DNA from: Paraphoma chrysanthemicola
Lineage: Eukaryota; Ascomycota; Dothideomycetes; Pleosporales; Phaeosphaeriaceae
NCBI GenBank assembly: GCA_020744225.1
Contig: JAGMWG010000005.1
Location: 372,001-436,000 of the forward strand
DNA: 64,000 nt
Direction: 5' to 3'
The stretch's first letter is position 1; each line of letters opens with the position of its first letter. Positions 22,053 through 33,567 of the stretch are shown in pieces. The notes beneath the pieces were generated by a model. The model saw only the letters and a program-made list of their open reading frames with translations. It was not told the origin of the DNA and did no database searches. A program made the translations under genes and the position numbers.

Positions 22053-23196
22053 TCACGACCCCAAAGGCCTATGCGGCCACACACACAACCCCCCACAATC
22101 CGCGCCCCCAGACTTAGGATCACACTCATCCCGGGGATCATCATGACACACCTGACCCTTCTCCTCGCAGGGAAAGCCCGCGAAACCACCACACATCTTC
22201 TCCTTCACGCATATACCCAGGCCGTCGCACAAGTGGCCGCAGCCCGGTGTGTACGGGTCGAGGATACAAGTGTATCCTTCTTCGCAGGTGAGGTAGTTCG
22301 CGCGACCGCCGCCGCAGACGGGGTGTGGGTTTGGCGGGAGGACGGTGGGTGTTGGTTTGGGTGTTTTAGTTGGCGTTGGCGTTGGTTTGCGGGATGTTGT
22401 TGATGGTTTGGGTTTTGTGGATACGACTAGGGTGGTTTGTGGGGGACATGTCTGATTTTCCGTATCATTAGTCTAACATACTTCATGGAAGAATAGGGGA
22501 TAGGAAGAAATGTACCTGAAGGACAGGCTTGATGCCGCCGCACTTCTTGTAGCATGCTTCGGCCGCTGCGTTGCCGCAGTAGCAGCTGTCGGGCCACATT
22601 TGGATGCACATGATCTGTTCGCATTCGCATGCTGGCTTAGTAGCTGCGGCCTCGGGCTTGGGCTCGGGCGCGGCCTCGCGGACTTCGACCGAGTTGTCGT
22701 AGGGCGGGCATTCTTGCAGCTTGGGTGGTGCGCCGCCGCACCTGTCGTAGCAGTTTTGCGCCGCGCCGTTGGCGCAGTAGCATGATCCGGGCCAGACCTG
22801 GAGACAGTTGACTAGTGGGCATTCGCAGATCACGGGCTTCCAAGTTGGCTTGGGGCTGGGTGTTGCAATTGGGGTTGGTGGGCTGATTGGGCAAGGCTAT
22901 TGTACAGTCAGTAATGCTTCTGATGTAGTTGGATTTGAGACGCACCACGTATTGTGGCTCGTATTTCGGGCATCGCTTCTTGCAGAGAGTCTCGCGGCCG
23001 TTGATACATTTACACAGAGCCTGAGACCAGTCAGTCACATTTGGAAACGTCAAAACTTGTGTCTGTAGGTTGAACTTGCCACTGCATCATCGGTAGCGCA
23101 CTTGACCTGTGGGCAACTTAATTCGCATTGGTCTTCGACGAGCTCTTGAGCCAGGGCAGCACCCATGAGGGGCAGAAGGTAGTATAGAAGCTTCAT
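22053..23196 (-). CDS. Modular cysteine-rich secreted protein
   Basis: Four exons (23196-23083, 23020-22946, 22896-22516, 22451-22053), all joined in phase 0, encode 322 aa. The signal peptide is MKLLYYLLPLMGAALA. Exon 3 carries two tandem modules of one pattern: C-x-C-x5-C-[LI]-Q-[VM]-W-P-x-S-C-Y-C-x-N, then AA, C-Y and C-G-G. A weaker first copy lies across exons 1-2 (QCELSCPQVKC, ALCKCINGRETLCKKRCP). A Thr/Pro/Lys linker, probably O-glycosylated, follows. The C-terminus has two further Gly/Cys units (VCGGGRANYLTCEEGYTC and MCGGFAGFPCEEKGQVC), the last ending DPKSGGADCGGLC. The last unit resembles the CGG...DP..DCDP..GGADC module seen in many fungal extracellular proteins as I recall. Likely cell-surface or apoplastic; no catalytic site is seen. 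Confidence 0.8.
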
Positions 23197-24680
23197 CTTG
23201 AAGCTTGTATTGGAATGGAAATTTGGAGGGGGTTATTGTTGTCGCTTTGCTCGGCTTGTCGCTCCAAGTAAGAGGGGATGAGATATATAGAGAGTCACGA
23301 CTCAGGCCAACAACCAAGGTAGGCTTCAATCAAGCTGCCTTAACACCACCAACACCGCTTCACCACCCGACGGGCCGTTTTTATACTTCCTGCCAAGCCG
23401 ACCTGGGCGCTCGACGCGTAAAGTCCATATTACCATCCAAGCTCCTGCTGCAAGCCCAGCGTGGCCTGAGACCATCACGCCTGTCTGCACGCATTTTGCG
23501 GGTGTCACAGACACGAGCGATGAAAATTTCAGTATTGGCCATGCGCGTTGGGAATATGCAAAGACGTTTGCGCCGCACAAGTGACATTGAGGTGGAGCGC
23601 ACCGGTCCGCAGGCCTGGATGGGGAGATGTCACAATGTCATTCGCATTCTTCGGGTCAAAGCTGCCGAGGGAAACCGACAACACCTGCAACTGCATTCAG
23701 CAAAGAATCTCCAGATTCAGTACGATCAAGTGCTGATGCTGCGTAGCAAGGGGGATTGCGAAACTCTCACGTTCAAGATTAGTATCTAAACATAGCTCAC
23801 ATTAAGCTTTTGGAACCTGGCATACCTCCTTGCGGGGTACGTACGTCCGTCGATCGCTCGCTGGGTGGGACCGAGAACGCCCGGGAATTGGGTATGTCGG
23901 AGCACTTCATGCAGCGCTGATTTGCTCTTCGCATTCGTTGCGACGCCGAGAATCAATATGGAGCCTCGTGTTTGGGTCTGTCCGAGCCGGGTGAAGGTCC
24001 AGCAGGGTCCGAGATTAAGCGAGACGGAAATTGTCTCTACGCACGTGTATATTGAAAGGTGAATAGGCATGGCGGACCGGGTAATTGATAGCGCTGAAAA
24101 ACCGTCTCGAACCGTGCACAATGCGACAGAAAAGAGAGTTGTGCATCCCGTCTTGGTCGCCTGGCGTCTTGGGTTGGGTTGCACGGCTGAGGGAGAGGTG
24201 GAATAATCTACATCGCATTGCGGAGGAATGCTGACAATTGGTGGCACAGTATCATACCTACAGCGGCCCATCAGACGGTGGCTTGCGGTGGCTTCAAGAA
24301 TTGTTGCTGATGCTCGTATTGCTGTTGTGCAATATACTTGTTTTCCCGTTATTGTGCCTTGCAGACCTAGACTTGGCTGTAAAGGTTGGCCACTATGACC
24401 TGGTTTCTAGAAGGTTAACGTTGGCCGCAGGAGCCATGGAGCAACGCCACGCCGATGACGGTCCGGAGTAAGAGCGAGAAAGGACGTGGAAGAAACAGTC
24501 AAGACTTCTCGATACCAACACATACGATGAGCTGAGCACACCTAGCGTTTATTTTTAAAAGGCGCACCACCTGCACTCACATGCAAACGTTGAAGTGACG
24601 CCGTAACCACATCCCAGGGGTATATACCGTTCCCAATGCATCCAAAGCGCTATGCCAAAACGTGAAGAATTAAGAAGACC
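23197..24680. other. Intergenic, no gene seen
   Basis: About 1.48 kb between two minus-strand genes. It contains the TATA-like element of the cysteine-rich gene; the rest shows no supported ORF. Confidence 0.4.
23283..23289 (-). promoter_or_regulatory. TATA-like element
   Basis: Minus-strand TATATAT about 90 nt upstream of the ATG at 23196, in a plausible position for the cysteine-rich secreted-protein gene. Confidence 0.35.
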
Positions 24681-27210
24681 TCAGCGATCCCTGTCAACGT
24701 CTTCCGGTGGGCGCCGCTGGAAGCCGGTAGTGTTCCGGACTGCTTCGACACCGCGCCAGATCACGGTGGAGACTGTGGAGCTCAGATCGCGCACTGAGGT
24801 GCTCAGATCAGTGGTTCGATTTGCACGTGCGGCTCTGGAAGGCTGCCCAGCCTCATCACCGGACCAGTTCGCTTCGATGTCATCATCGAACTCTTCAGGG
24901 CGGCTACCGGCGGCAGGCGACGAGATGGGCATCGGTAGGGAAGCAGACGGTGAATCGTTGCGAGTCTCGGCCGCCTCGGATTGGACATCGTCGACGTTGC
25001 CAAGATGGAAAGTTGATCTTGTTGGGGATGAGGAGGGTAGACGGTCATGGTAGGATTGAGCCAGCGATCGCACCACATCGCCTTTGCAAATTGGACATGT
25101 GCGTCTGCGTGTGACAAGCCAAGGTGTTCTAGCGAATAAATGAGAGGAAGTCAAACCACAGGAGGTGTTTCACTTACATGCATTCCGCGTGGAATTCGTG
25201 ACCACAAGGCAAGCTCATGACCTGACTTATTCCATCCACGTACTCGTCAAGACAGACAACACATTCCTTCTGACGACCGCCATAGCGACGTCGCCATTCA
25301 GCCAAGCCGTGCTCACGCTTCTCCTCTTCCTTCGTACGACTGCCGTGCTGGCCAGACGGTGACGTTGCTGCGCCCTCTTCACCAGTGCCGGCGCTTGAAG
25401 TCTCCACCGGCTGAGAAGGTTGGGGCGGAGAGTGCTGAAGCAGTGGCGTGGTTGGTGTTGCAGCACTTGATGTTGCTGAGGATGAAGCATCGCTTATAGT
25501 GTGGTAGGTCCTCACTGGAAGTCGCTCAACGAGTGACTTTGGGGCCCTCCAGCGGCGACGCCTGATCCGGGATCGCAGTAAGAGAAGAGCGTACACAACG
25601 GTCAGCGTTACGAGGGGACTAACGACCAAAACCAGAAGTGTGTCAAAGAATGGACTAGCCGACACATTGGTCGGAGTCAATGTCACCCACAGGCCTTCAT
25701 GTTGATCTGGCTTCCTTGAGCTTGTCTCAACCTTATTGAGGTTTGCGTCGGTGATGGACGAGATGCTCCGGCCGCCTTTGGGCTTCGTCTGCTCCCGCGA
25801 GCCGAACCATTTACTCCACCATGCCTTACGTTCACTATCAGTCATCAGTTTGCTTGAATATTCTCCGCTACCAGGCATAGGATTCTCTTTGGTATCGGAG
25901 GTGAATGAAGTCGAGCTGGCTGCTGGGACCTGACTCGTTGATGCTGGGATGGGCACCGTGTCTGGATCCCGCCAGTCCTGCTTGCCGATGATAAAATCAG
26001 CGGGCGTCGCCATGGGAGTTGGTCGCACGATGGTAGATGTCTGTGGGCTAGCGGTGGGCGTGTGCTCTGAATCTGCAAGACGATAGGGTCCTTTGACGTT
26101 TTCACGTTCATGGCTGAGCCCGAGGGCAGTAAGAGCAGACTCCAACCACGCCTGACCTTTACGCCCACCTTGGACATCATCGGTAGCTGTGGTTTGGCTG
26201 CTCGTCTGTGAATTTTGCACCGTCTCTGCATCAGGATGACTTGAAACCATGGATATCTCAGCAGTATGCGTGTGAGTCTGGCCATCCTTGCTGGCTTCCA
26301 ACTTCGCAGATGAGCCTGGAAGCAAGCCGCTGCGAGCACCTCTTGGTAAGAGAGACGAAAGTAGATGTGCGGTGGTATGGGAGGTGAAAATGGACGAGAT
26401 GGTGACGTTGGAAGTATCGCCCTTTGCATACATGCGGATGAGGCCGCCACCACGTACATCGTCGCCGACAATGACAGCTACAGCTCCTCGTTTCTGCGCC
26501 CACAGCACCTTGGCCAGGAAGCCGCAGCCTCCGCGCTTGAGAAGGACAACCTTGCCCTCAATCTCAGCACTCTCCTGAAGGGTCTGTATGTCTGCGTGCT
26601 TCAAGATGGGCTTCTTGTACGTTGTCGCTGTATGGTGTTCGGAGAGGGGAATACGCAGGTGGTCGTCGCTACCATCGTAGTTGGTCGGTGCAGACGTTGA
26701 GGCGGATGCAGCGTGATCTGATCTTCTTGTTGGTGTATAGTTCATGTCCGTATGGGTCCCTGCCCTTTCTGGACTGGAGTATGGTGAGTGCGATTCTACG
26801 CTGAGCTCGTCGTTGCGATCATCCCAATCCGGGCTGTCGCCGCAGCCCAATTCGCCCTTGCTAAAGGCATCGTCGCCGAACCCGCTGCCGATCCACAGAG
26901 CGCTGCTAAGACCATCCTTTGGCAGCGACGGCCCAAAAGCAGCGGGTCGAGCGAGGAAGAAGGTTGAGTTGTCGTCCGTCAGGCTGATGATGGCGGATGG
27001 AGGGAAGAGGGAGCCAGGTGAGGTGAAGGAGAATAGGGCCTTGAAGCCTTTCTTCTTGCCGCGGGCAGAGTTCTGCTCCAGCTCTTCATCCTGCTGTGAT
27101 CCTAGGGCGACATAGAGGAGGAGGGTGACGGCTACCAGGCATGTTGAGAGCGATAGCAGCAGCCGTAGCGGGCGCATGCTTATGCTTGTGGTTGTGATTG
27201 AGGGAGGCAA
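24681..27210 (-). CDS. PA-TM-RING E3 ubiquitin ligase
   Basis: Membrane-anchored RING-H2 ubiquitin ligase of the PA-TM-RING class, expected in endosome, Golgi or vacuole membranes. Exons 27210-25178 and 25128-24681 give 826 aa. A signal anchor (LLLSLSTCLVAVTLLLYVAL) is followed by a lumenal region holding a protease-associated domain (GKVVLLKRGGCGFLAKVLWA, AVAVIVGDD, SSIFTSHTTAHLL). A TM helix follows (LLVLVVSPLVTLTVVYALLL) with a basic stop-transfer. The RING begins CVVCLDEY, with SLPCGHEFHAEC before the intron and TPWLVTRRRTCPICK after it. The eight metal ligands are complete only when the 49-nt intron (25129-25177) is removed. Compared with typical members, the PA domain carries a long Ser/Thr-rich insertion. 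The cytosolic tail is Ser/Pro-rich. Confidence 0.87.
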
Positions 27211-28771
27211 AAGGGCGAGCAGCAGAGGTTGCTGGCACTCAGCGTGCAGTAATCATGCGGAAGGTAGTGGATGAGGTCGTGGCGGCGGTCGCGTAGGCGG
27301 GGTGAATTGTGCAGGCGGATCGGTCGATGATGCGATGATGCACACGCGAGGCGTCGGGGATTCGCGGGAGGCAAGCGATGCAAACAGAACGCTGAAGCGC
27401 TGAGGACGCGAGAATATAAAGGACACAGGTACAAGGTACAGAGCGAGTGAAGGCGAGGTCAGGTCCAGGGAAGATGCATGTGTTCGGCGGTGATAGCGTG
27501 ATCAGTTCACCCGACGCCAGGTCGTGATGCGCCCGCGAGCCTGGCCTGGTGGAGCGCCCAAGCGGAAGCCGCCGCCCCGCACGCGGCTGCCGTTGACAGG
27601 CGCGATACCTGCTTCACCAGCCTCAGCATCAGCCTTATCGACACACCTGAGCCACCGCTAGTCCTGCTTCGTCTACCCTGGCAAAAGCGAAAAGCTTAAG
27701 GCATCCGAGCCGCCAGATCTGCAGGACCGTCGTTAACAGAGTTCTGCCGCACACAGCTCCAACCTTCCATGGCGGCATCCCGCCTGATCTACGTCAGTGA
27801 TGCCCAGCCCACACCAGGAGAAGAATTGAGGGTACTGTACTCTGGTAGACAGAAATACCCCATGTCCACGTGGCTTGAGTGCAACTGGAGCCAGGTCTTG
27901 TTCGCAACCGTCCCTTGTATGAGACACCTGCTCAAAGTGAAGACGTTCACGCATCAGTCCCCTATCGATCCGCATCCAGGTTTGTACCATGACTCTGTCA
28001 CTGTTGATCTTGGGCTTCGATACTTTACCCCTTCGTCACGCTGCGGATGGATAGCACCCTTATTGCAACCTTGCTCAGCCGCTGAACTACGACGCCACCG
28101 GGATCTTCCCCGCCGTGGCACTTCTGGTACGATGCCAGGGTCTAGTGGAGATTGACGAGCAGATCGTGGAGAACGTGCGCCGTTCCTTCACGCAACGTCA
28201 CAGCGCGCCAACCCCACATTCGCGCACTTTCGGAACCTAGCCGTCTCTTGACTTGCCTAAATGGGGGACTGCGAGACTAGCAGCTGCCTCAGGGTTCGAC
28301 CACCTACGTACTGCTAGACGACGCCACGCCCCAAAGAGGCGAGGCACGACGGCGCGGAACGAATAGTGCTTCCCATTGGAGCCCTGATAGTACCTCCAAT
28401 GCAGACCACCGTTTAGGTTCGCTACTACCACCATCGCACGCTGCGAAGTGTCCGCAGTAGGTGCAGCCACCACGGCGACCTTCTCCTTCCCCGTACACCA
28501 ACGTTATGGCGTCACATATAGTCTGGTCCCGTTTCCCTCGTCTCTCTCGCTCTCATATTCCCTTGGGCATCCCTGATTACCTTGCAATACTAACCTAGCC
28601 ACTGTTTCTGCTCTATCCTACTTCCCTACCATTCCTAGCGCTCCTTTCAACTGGCCGTGGCCCAGTCTTGTCCATCTCACCTAGTTTACCTTGAGAGCGT
28701 TCCTGATTCACACGCTTCCGTCGACGCCAACCTGATACTCTACCCGTACAAGCACCTGGAAAACCGCAGTT
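27211..28771. other. Divergent intergenic region
   Basis: About 1.56 kb between the divergent ubiquitin-ligase and aquaporin genes, so both promoters lie here. A 128-codon plus-strand ORF near 27769 has no domain-like composition and was not accepted. Confidence 0.4.
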
Positions 28772-30169
28772 ATGAACGCTACACGGCCTCCCTCCCGTCG
28801 ACCAAGCTTCTTCATGACCCTGCCCGGCATGAGACCGAGATACACCGAGGACCCCAACCGCCCTAGGGAGAAGCGGTTGCCAGGCTTCGGATGGCTTCCG
28901 AACAGAGCCCGCCATCTGCTCATTGCGTGCATTGGCGAGTTTGTGGGCACGTTTCTCTTCCTGTTCTTCGCATTTGCCGCCACTCAAGTCGCCAACAACC
29001 TCCTCGGTGATAACCCCATGGACATTCAAGCACTGATGTACATCTCGCTCGCCTTTGGTTTCTCACTGGCTGTCAATGTCTGGATCTTCTTTCGAGTTAG
29101 CGGAGGGCTCTTCAACCCAGCTGTAAGCCATGTCTGCCAGCAGCTGTGAGTCGAGCTGACAATGCCTCAGGTCACGATAGCCATGGCACTTATTGGGGCT
29201 ATCGGCTGGGTGAAGGCAAGTCTACTAATCATCACGCAAGTCGTTGCAGGCATTGCTTCAGCAGGGCTCGTCTATGGCCTATTTGCGGGACCTCTGGCTG
29301 TACGCACGACTTTGGAGCCAAACACTTCTGTCGTTCGCGGTCTCTTCATTGAGATGTTCTTGACCTTTCAGCTCATCTTCTGCATCTTCATGCTGGCAGC
29401 CGAGAAGCACAGATCAACTTTCCTCGCGCCAATCGGCATCGGACTAGCTCTTTTTGTTGCTGAACTGGCGGGTATGCAATATCAAGCGTCAGCACCATGT
29501 CCACTATGCTAACACAAGCAGGTGTCTCATTCACTGGCGGGTCGCTCAACCCTGCTCGTTCGTTCGGTCCCGACGTTGTTCTACGCACCTTCAATAGCTA
29601 CCATTGGATCTACTGGATTGGTCCATTGCTCGGAGCCGTCCTCGCCGTCGTGTTCTATCGCCTCATCAAGGCGCTAGAGTACGAGACAGCCAATCCCGAT
29701 GCCGACGGTGATGGTCAGGAGTCTTACCGCCGCGAGTCGGTAACCACAGCAGGGTACGACGAAGAAGGTCAGCGAAGTGAGAAATCCAAACAATCCGCTC
29801 AGACCAAAAGACACTAACGTATCAATAGCCCGCCGCATGACAGATGGCACAAACGACACAGACTTTGCAACTCGCTTCCAACACGCGAAGCACAACCCCG
29901 TCACTCCACCTTGTCAAGTCGCCTCCTCACACTACCACTCCACCTCACGGGGTACTACACTCCGTGAAAAGCCCAGCCAAACGTCCCCAGCATTCCACTT
30001 TGGCGGCGACGGCCATTACTCCGACACCTCCCTCGACCACCCCACCGACCGGCCTCGCGCCCATCACATTCGCGGCTCGCGACGCTCTTCGCACTCACAT
30101 TTCGAAGTGGCGCCATCAGAGAGCAGCTACCGCAGCGGCCCGACCGCCGAGTCTGGGTCGAGCTCATAG
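28772..30169 (+). CDS. Orthodox aquaporin
   Basis: Membrane water channel of the MIP family, 412 aa from exons 28772-29122, 29171-29471, 29522-29767 and 29829-30169. Both half-helix signatures are present: GLFNPAVTIA, formed across the first intron, and GGSLNPARSFGPD. The arginine after the second NPA belongs to the aromatic/arginine filter. The small SFGP context there, without the extra aspartate of glycerol facilitators, points to a water-selective channel. Six TM helices lie between residues about 45 and 290. The cytosolic N-terminus (about 45 residues) is Pro/Arg-rich. The last exon supplies a long hydrophilic His/Ser/Arg-rich tail, probably regulatory; its frame is restored exactly by the 61-nt intron at 29768-29828. 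If that intron were retained, the protein would end at 29817. Confidence 0.88.
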
Positions 30170-31451
30170 TCGGGCTCTACATCGTCATCAACGGGCGCAG
30201 GTTCGAGCGCGTGACATGAGAAGCCGTCTGCTGAACCCGGGTGTATTGACGGTATCCTGTACTGGCCTTGTTGTTGGCTTCCGGGCTTTGTACTTCGGGC
30301 AATCTTTTGTCCTGGGTGAGGATGTGTATGTGTATGTATGCTCGTGTTTATAATGGCGTTCATGTCTCACGCTGAGAGCGGATGGGACGGAAATCGGATA
30401 TGGTGTTTGGGGATCTGGGTTTGAGGGCTGGTGTTGGCGTCTTTTAAGGGTATCTTGTTGGGTGATTATCGATGACTTTCTTATGTCTCTGTCGCTTCCT
30501 CTATGGACTCTTACGAATGAACACTCCTGGGCATAAAGTCACTGGGAAGAAATATGAAATTGTGCATCTGTGCGAATAAGAAGTGTGCCACGCGGTTTGT
30601 ATTCAGGTGGTTACAATGCTGAAAGAGCTTGAGCTCTGCGATCAATGGGCAAATGTGAAAATCAATCACAGCGAATGCAATGCATCATTGAGTCTAGCCG
30701 TGTATGCTTCGACTCACTACTAGTTATCCTTTGACACGCAATTTCATCTCAAATTGCGTCTTGCTTTAAGATAAGTGCCAGTCTTATGCATGACCTATTC
30801 AGATGCGTATAGACAGCTTCGTGGAGGTCGGATTGCTATGATTGATTTGCGCACATGTAGAGTTTCTTATTTGGGAAGCTGTTGTTCTGGGAGCTTAGAT
30901 CACCGGGATTTGAGGGCTGCAGTTGCGATTGATCAAAGTACATAACTGCAAAGATTCAATTGCACAAGAGTTGTGGATTTTGATTTGACTTTCTTCCCTC
31001 TCTGGTTTGGTTCTCTGAGTTTGGGTATTTGTGCGGTGGATTGTCATTGACGACACAGTCTTCAGATATCTAGGAAGTACGCTACAGACACTCTGTCAAC
31101 GAGTACGCTCTACAATTCATTCCGACTATTAGGCTTCACTGAAGTTCTAATGTGGATCACAGTCTTCGCGTGATATACTTTGGTGGCTGTTGTGGCGAGG
31201 ACAAAGGGCTTAATAGTCTGCTAATTACACGGCTCTTTAACCTGACCTTCGAAATTAATATCCGCGAAACACGCGACCCCCATAATCATTTCCACATGGC
31301 TATATGCACTGGCGCTTGGGTATTTGCCATAATACTATGGAGCTAACGCGGCAAAGCGGAAGTCACGAGGCTATACATATACTTTACGTTGCGCCACCGG
31401 CAATGGTGTTGAAGTGCTATGGCTGTCGAGTGAAGACAAGGACACTGCAAC
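30170..31451. other. Intergenic, no gene seen
   Basis: About 1.28 kb, AT-richer than the flanking exons, with no supported ORF. It should contain the aquaporin 3' UTR and the promoter of the GDSL hydrolase gene. Confidence 0.45.
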
Positions 31452-33018
31452 ATGGTTCACTCGATCCTCACCGTCGCGCTTGCGACACTGGCGATATTTT
31501 CGCCCGCCACGAACGCTCGAGCAATCGACTCAGTCGACAAGCGACAGGATGGCTACCACTGGGTCAACACATGGACGAGCATGCCCCAACAGGTCGAGTC
31601 TTCCAACATGCCTCCAGCGCAATTCGTATGCCTCATCATTCCATCCAATGTGTAATCTAACACCGTACAGAGCTCAGGAGGCAGTGTCCTCAAAGACGCA
31701 ACCCTCCGCCAAACCCTTCGAATGACTGTCGGCGCCTCCAAACTCAAGATCGCAATCTCAAACACCTTTGGCGGGTCCGACCTACCCATCACAGCTGCGT
31801 CAGTCGGGCTCCCCGCTGGTGGCGCCGCAGGCGTAAGCGGTATCCAAGCATCTCCCATCGCCGCCGTGACCGTTGGTGGAAAAGCAAGTTTCACCGTTCC
31901 CAAAGGCCAAGTCGTCATCAGCGACGAAATTTCATTTGTAGTTAAGCCCCAGAGTATGCTCACTGTCAGTTTGTACAGTCAAGCAGGGCAGAGCGGGAGC
32001 ATCATCACAGGCCATCCAGGAAGTCGCACGACGAGCTGGTTTGTAGCGGGGAACAAAGTCAACGCGACGACTATCCAGGGAACGAGTAGTGTGCATTGGT
32101 ACTTTGTTAGTGCGGTGCAGGCATATGTACCGACTGATACACGCTCGCTGGTAATACTTGGAGACAGCATCACAGACGGCCGTGGCTCAGACAATGATAA
32201 GAATAATCGGTACGTACACTCCCACACACTTTCTTGCTTTACCAGCGAACGATCTCCCTGCTTTCAGAAGCGTAGTTATCAGGTGGTACTAACGTTTGAA
32301 ATAATAGCTGGCCAGACCTCCTCCTCGCCCGCCTACAATCCGCCGGCCGCACCACCATCGCCGTCAACAACCAAGCCGCAGGCGGCAACGCTGTGCTGTC
32401 CGGCGGCCTTGGTCCCACTCTACTCACGCGGTACAAGCGCGATGCCATTGACCAGCCCGGCGTGAAATACGTCATGGTATTCGAAGGCGTGAACGGTACG
32501 TATTCGCTTTTCTCTTGCGTCCTTCCCTATACAACGACCCTCTGCGTAATCCTCCGCCTAAGTCATCCACAACCCGACCACCCATCCCACAAAGATATAC
32601 CCAAGCTGCAATAACACAAACTAACATACTGCTATTTGTTCCCACAGACATCGGCGGCAAATCAAACGACGCAACAACCCAAACCGCCCTCGGCGACGCC
32701 CTCATTCGCGCATTCACGCAAATCGTATCCGACGCAAAGAAAGCAGGCTACAAGACCATCGGGGGTACGATTGCCCCGTTCCAGAGCAATTCGGGGTATA
32801 AGGGCGCGGAGCGGGAGAAGACGCGGCAGAGGGTGAATAAGTGGATTTTGGAAAGCGGGACGTTTGATTATACGGTGGATTTGGCCGGGTTGGTGGCGAG
32901 TAAGGCGAATCCCGAGGTGTTGGATTCGAAGTATGATAGTGGGGATGGATTGCATCCGAATGTGGCTGGGTATCAGGCTATGGCGAATGGGTTTCCGCTT
33001 GGGATTTTTGATGCATAG
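31452..33018 (+). CDS. Secreted SGNH/GDSL hydrolase
   Basis: Extracellular esterase or lipase-like enzyme of 423 aa. Exons: 31452-31625, 31671-32209, 32308-32495, 32648-33018. A signal peptide (ILTVALATLAIFSPATNARA) and a KR site (SVDKRQDG) suggest secretion with possible Kex2 processing. Residues after about 35 (YHWVNTWTSM) begin an accessory beta-rich domain. The SGNH blocks follow in order: block I VILGDSITDG with the nucleophile Ser, block II with the oxyanion Gly (NNQAAGGN), block III GVND split by the third intron (GVN then DIGG), and block V DGLHPN with the catalytic Asp and His. All four blocks are intact only in the spliced model. The first intron is just 45 nt. Substrate is not predictable; plant or fungal polysaccharide acetyl esters are possible. 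Confidence 0.88.
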
Positions 33019-33567
33019 GTAAGGGTGAGGAAGAGAGGAGGAATTATGGGCGTCAGGGGTGGTAAGGAAGTGTTCATCGAGACGACGTACTGAAGATATG
33101 ATGAGGTGCAAATGTCAAGAAAAGTTCTTTGGTATCTTTCAGGTGATTATTGTACAAAGTCGTAATCATGATGATATAGCTCAATGGCTCGTGGCCATGC
33201 CATAAAACGCCGGCTTCGGCGCAAACGCTTACCAAAGCAAATGCAAATGCCGGTCAGACCACCCATCACTAAAGTCCTCCAGATGTTCGAAGATCGAACG
33301 GGGTCTTGTTCCCCAAAGTTGACCAGAAAATGAACACAAGCGCCGGTGGCCATGTAAATGCTGTTGATCCGTCCAATATCCCAAATGATGTGGTATCGGC
33401 CTGTTGTAACGCCTGTTCGCCGATGATGCTGATGAAATAATATAACGCTTTTCATGAGAGCCGTACAAAGTTGAAGCACGAACTCCATGCTGGTGTGAGT
33501 GACGAATTGTGCTTCACCCTGTTACTGTGCGCCGAACCCGCGGATGACAGTTGAGCCAGATACGCGA
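33019..33567. other. Intergenic, one doubtful ORF
   Basis: Between the convergent hydrolase and Cdh1 genes. It contains a 113-codon minus-strand ORF, listed separately with low confidence; otherwise only 3' UTRs are expected. Confidence 0.4.
33147..33488 (-). CDS. Doubtful ORF, 113 aa
   Basis: An uninterrupted frame between two convergent genes, with two moderately hydrophobic stretches (MATGACVHFLVNF and LVMGGLTGICICFG) and a basic segment after the second. No recognised family and no splice evidence. The length is compatible with chance, and it may lie within the hydrolase 3' UTR. Listed only because nothing else occupies the space. Confidence 0.15.
   Translation of the reverse strand: MEFVLQLCTALMKSVILFHQHHRRTGVTTGRYHIIWDIGRINSIYMATGACVHFLVNFGEQDPVRSSNIWRTLVMGGLTGICICFGKRLRRSRRFMAWPRAIELYHHDYDFVQ

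Noticed and set aside
27769..28155. 128-codon plus-strand ORF between the ubiquitin ligase and aquaporin genes
   Set aside because: No family resemblance, no splice context, and mixed composition typical of non-coding sequence.
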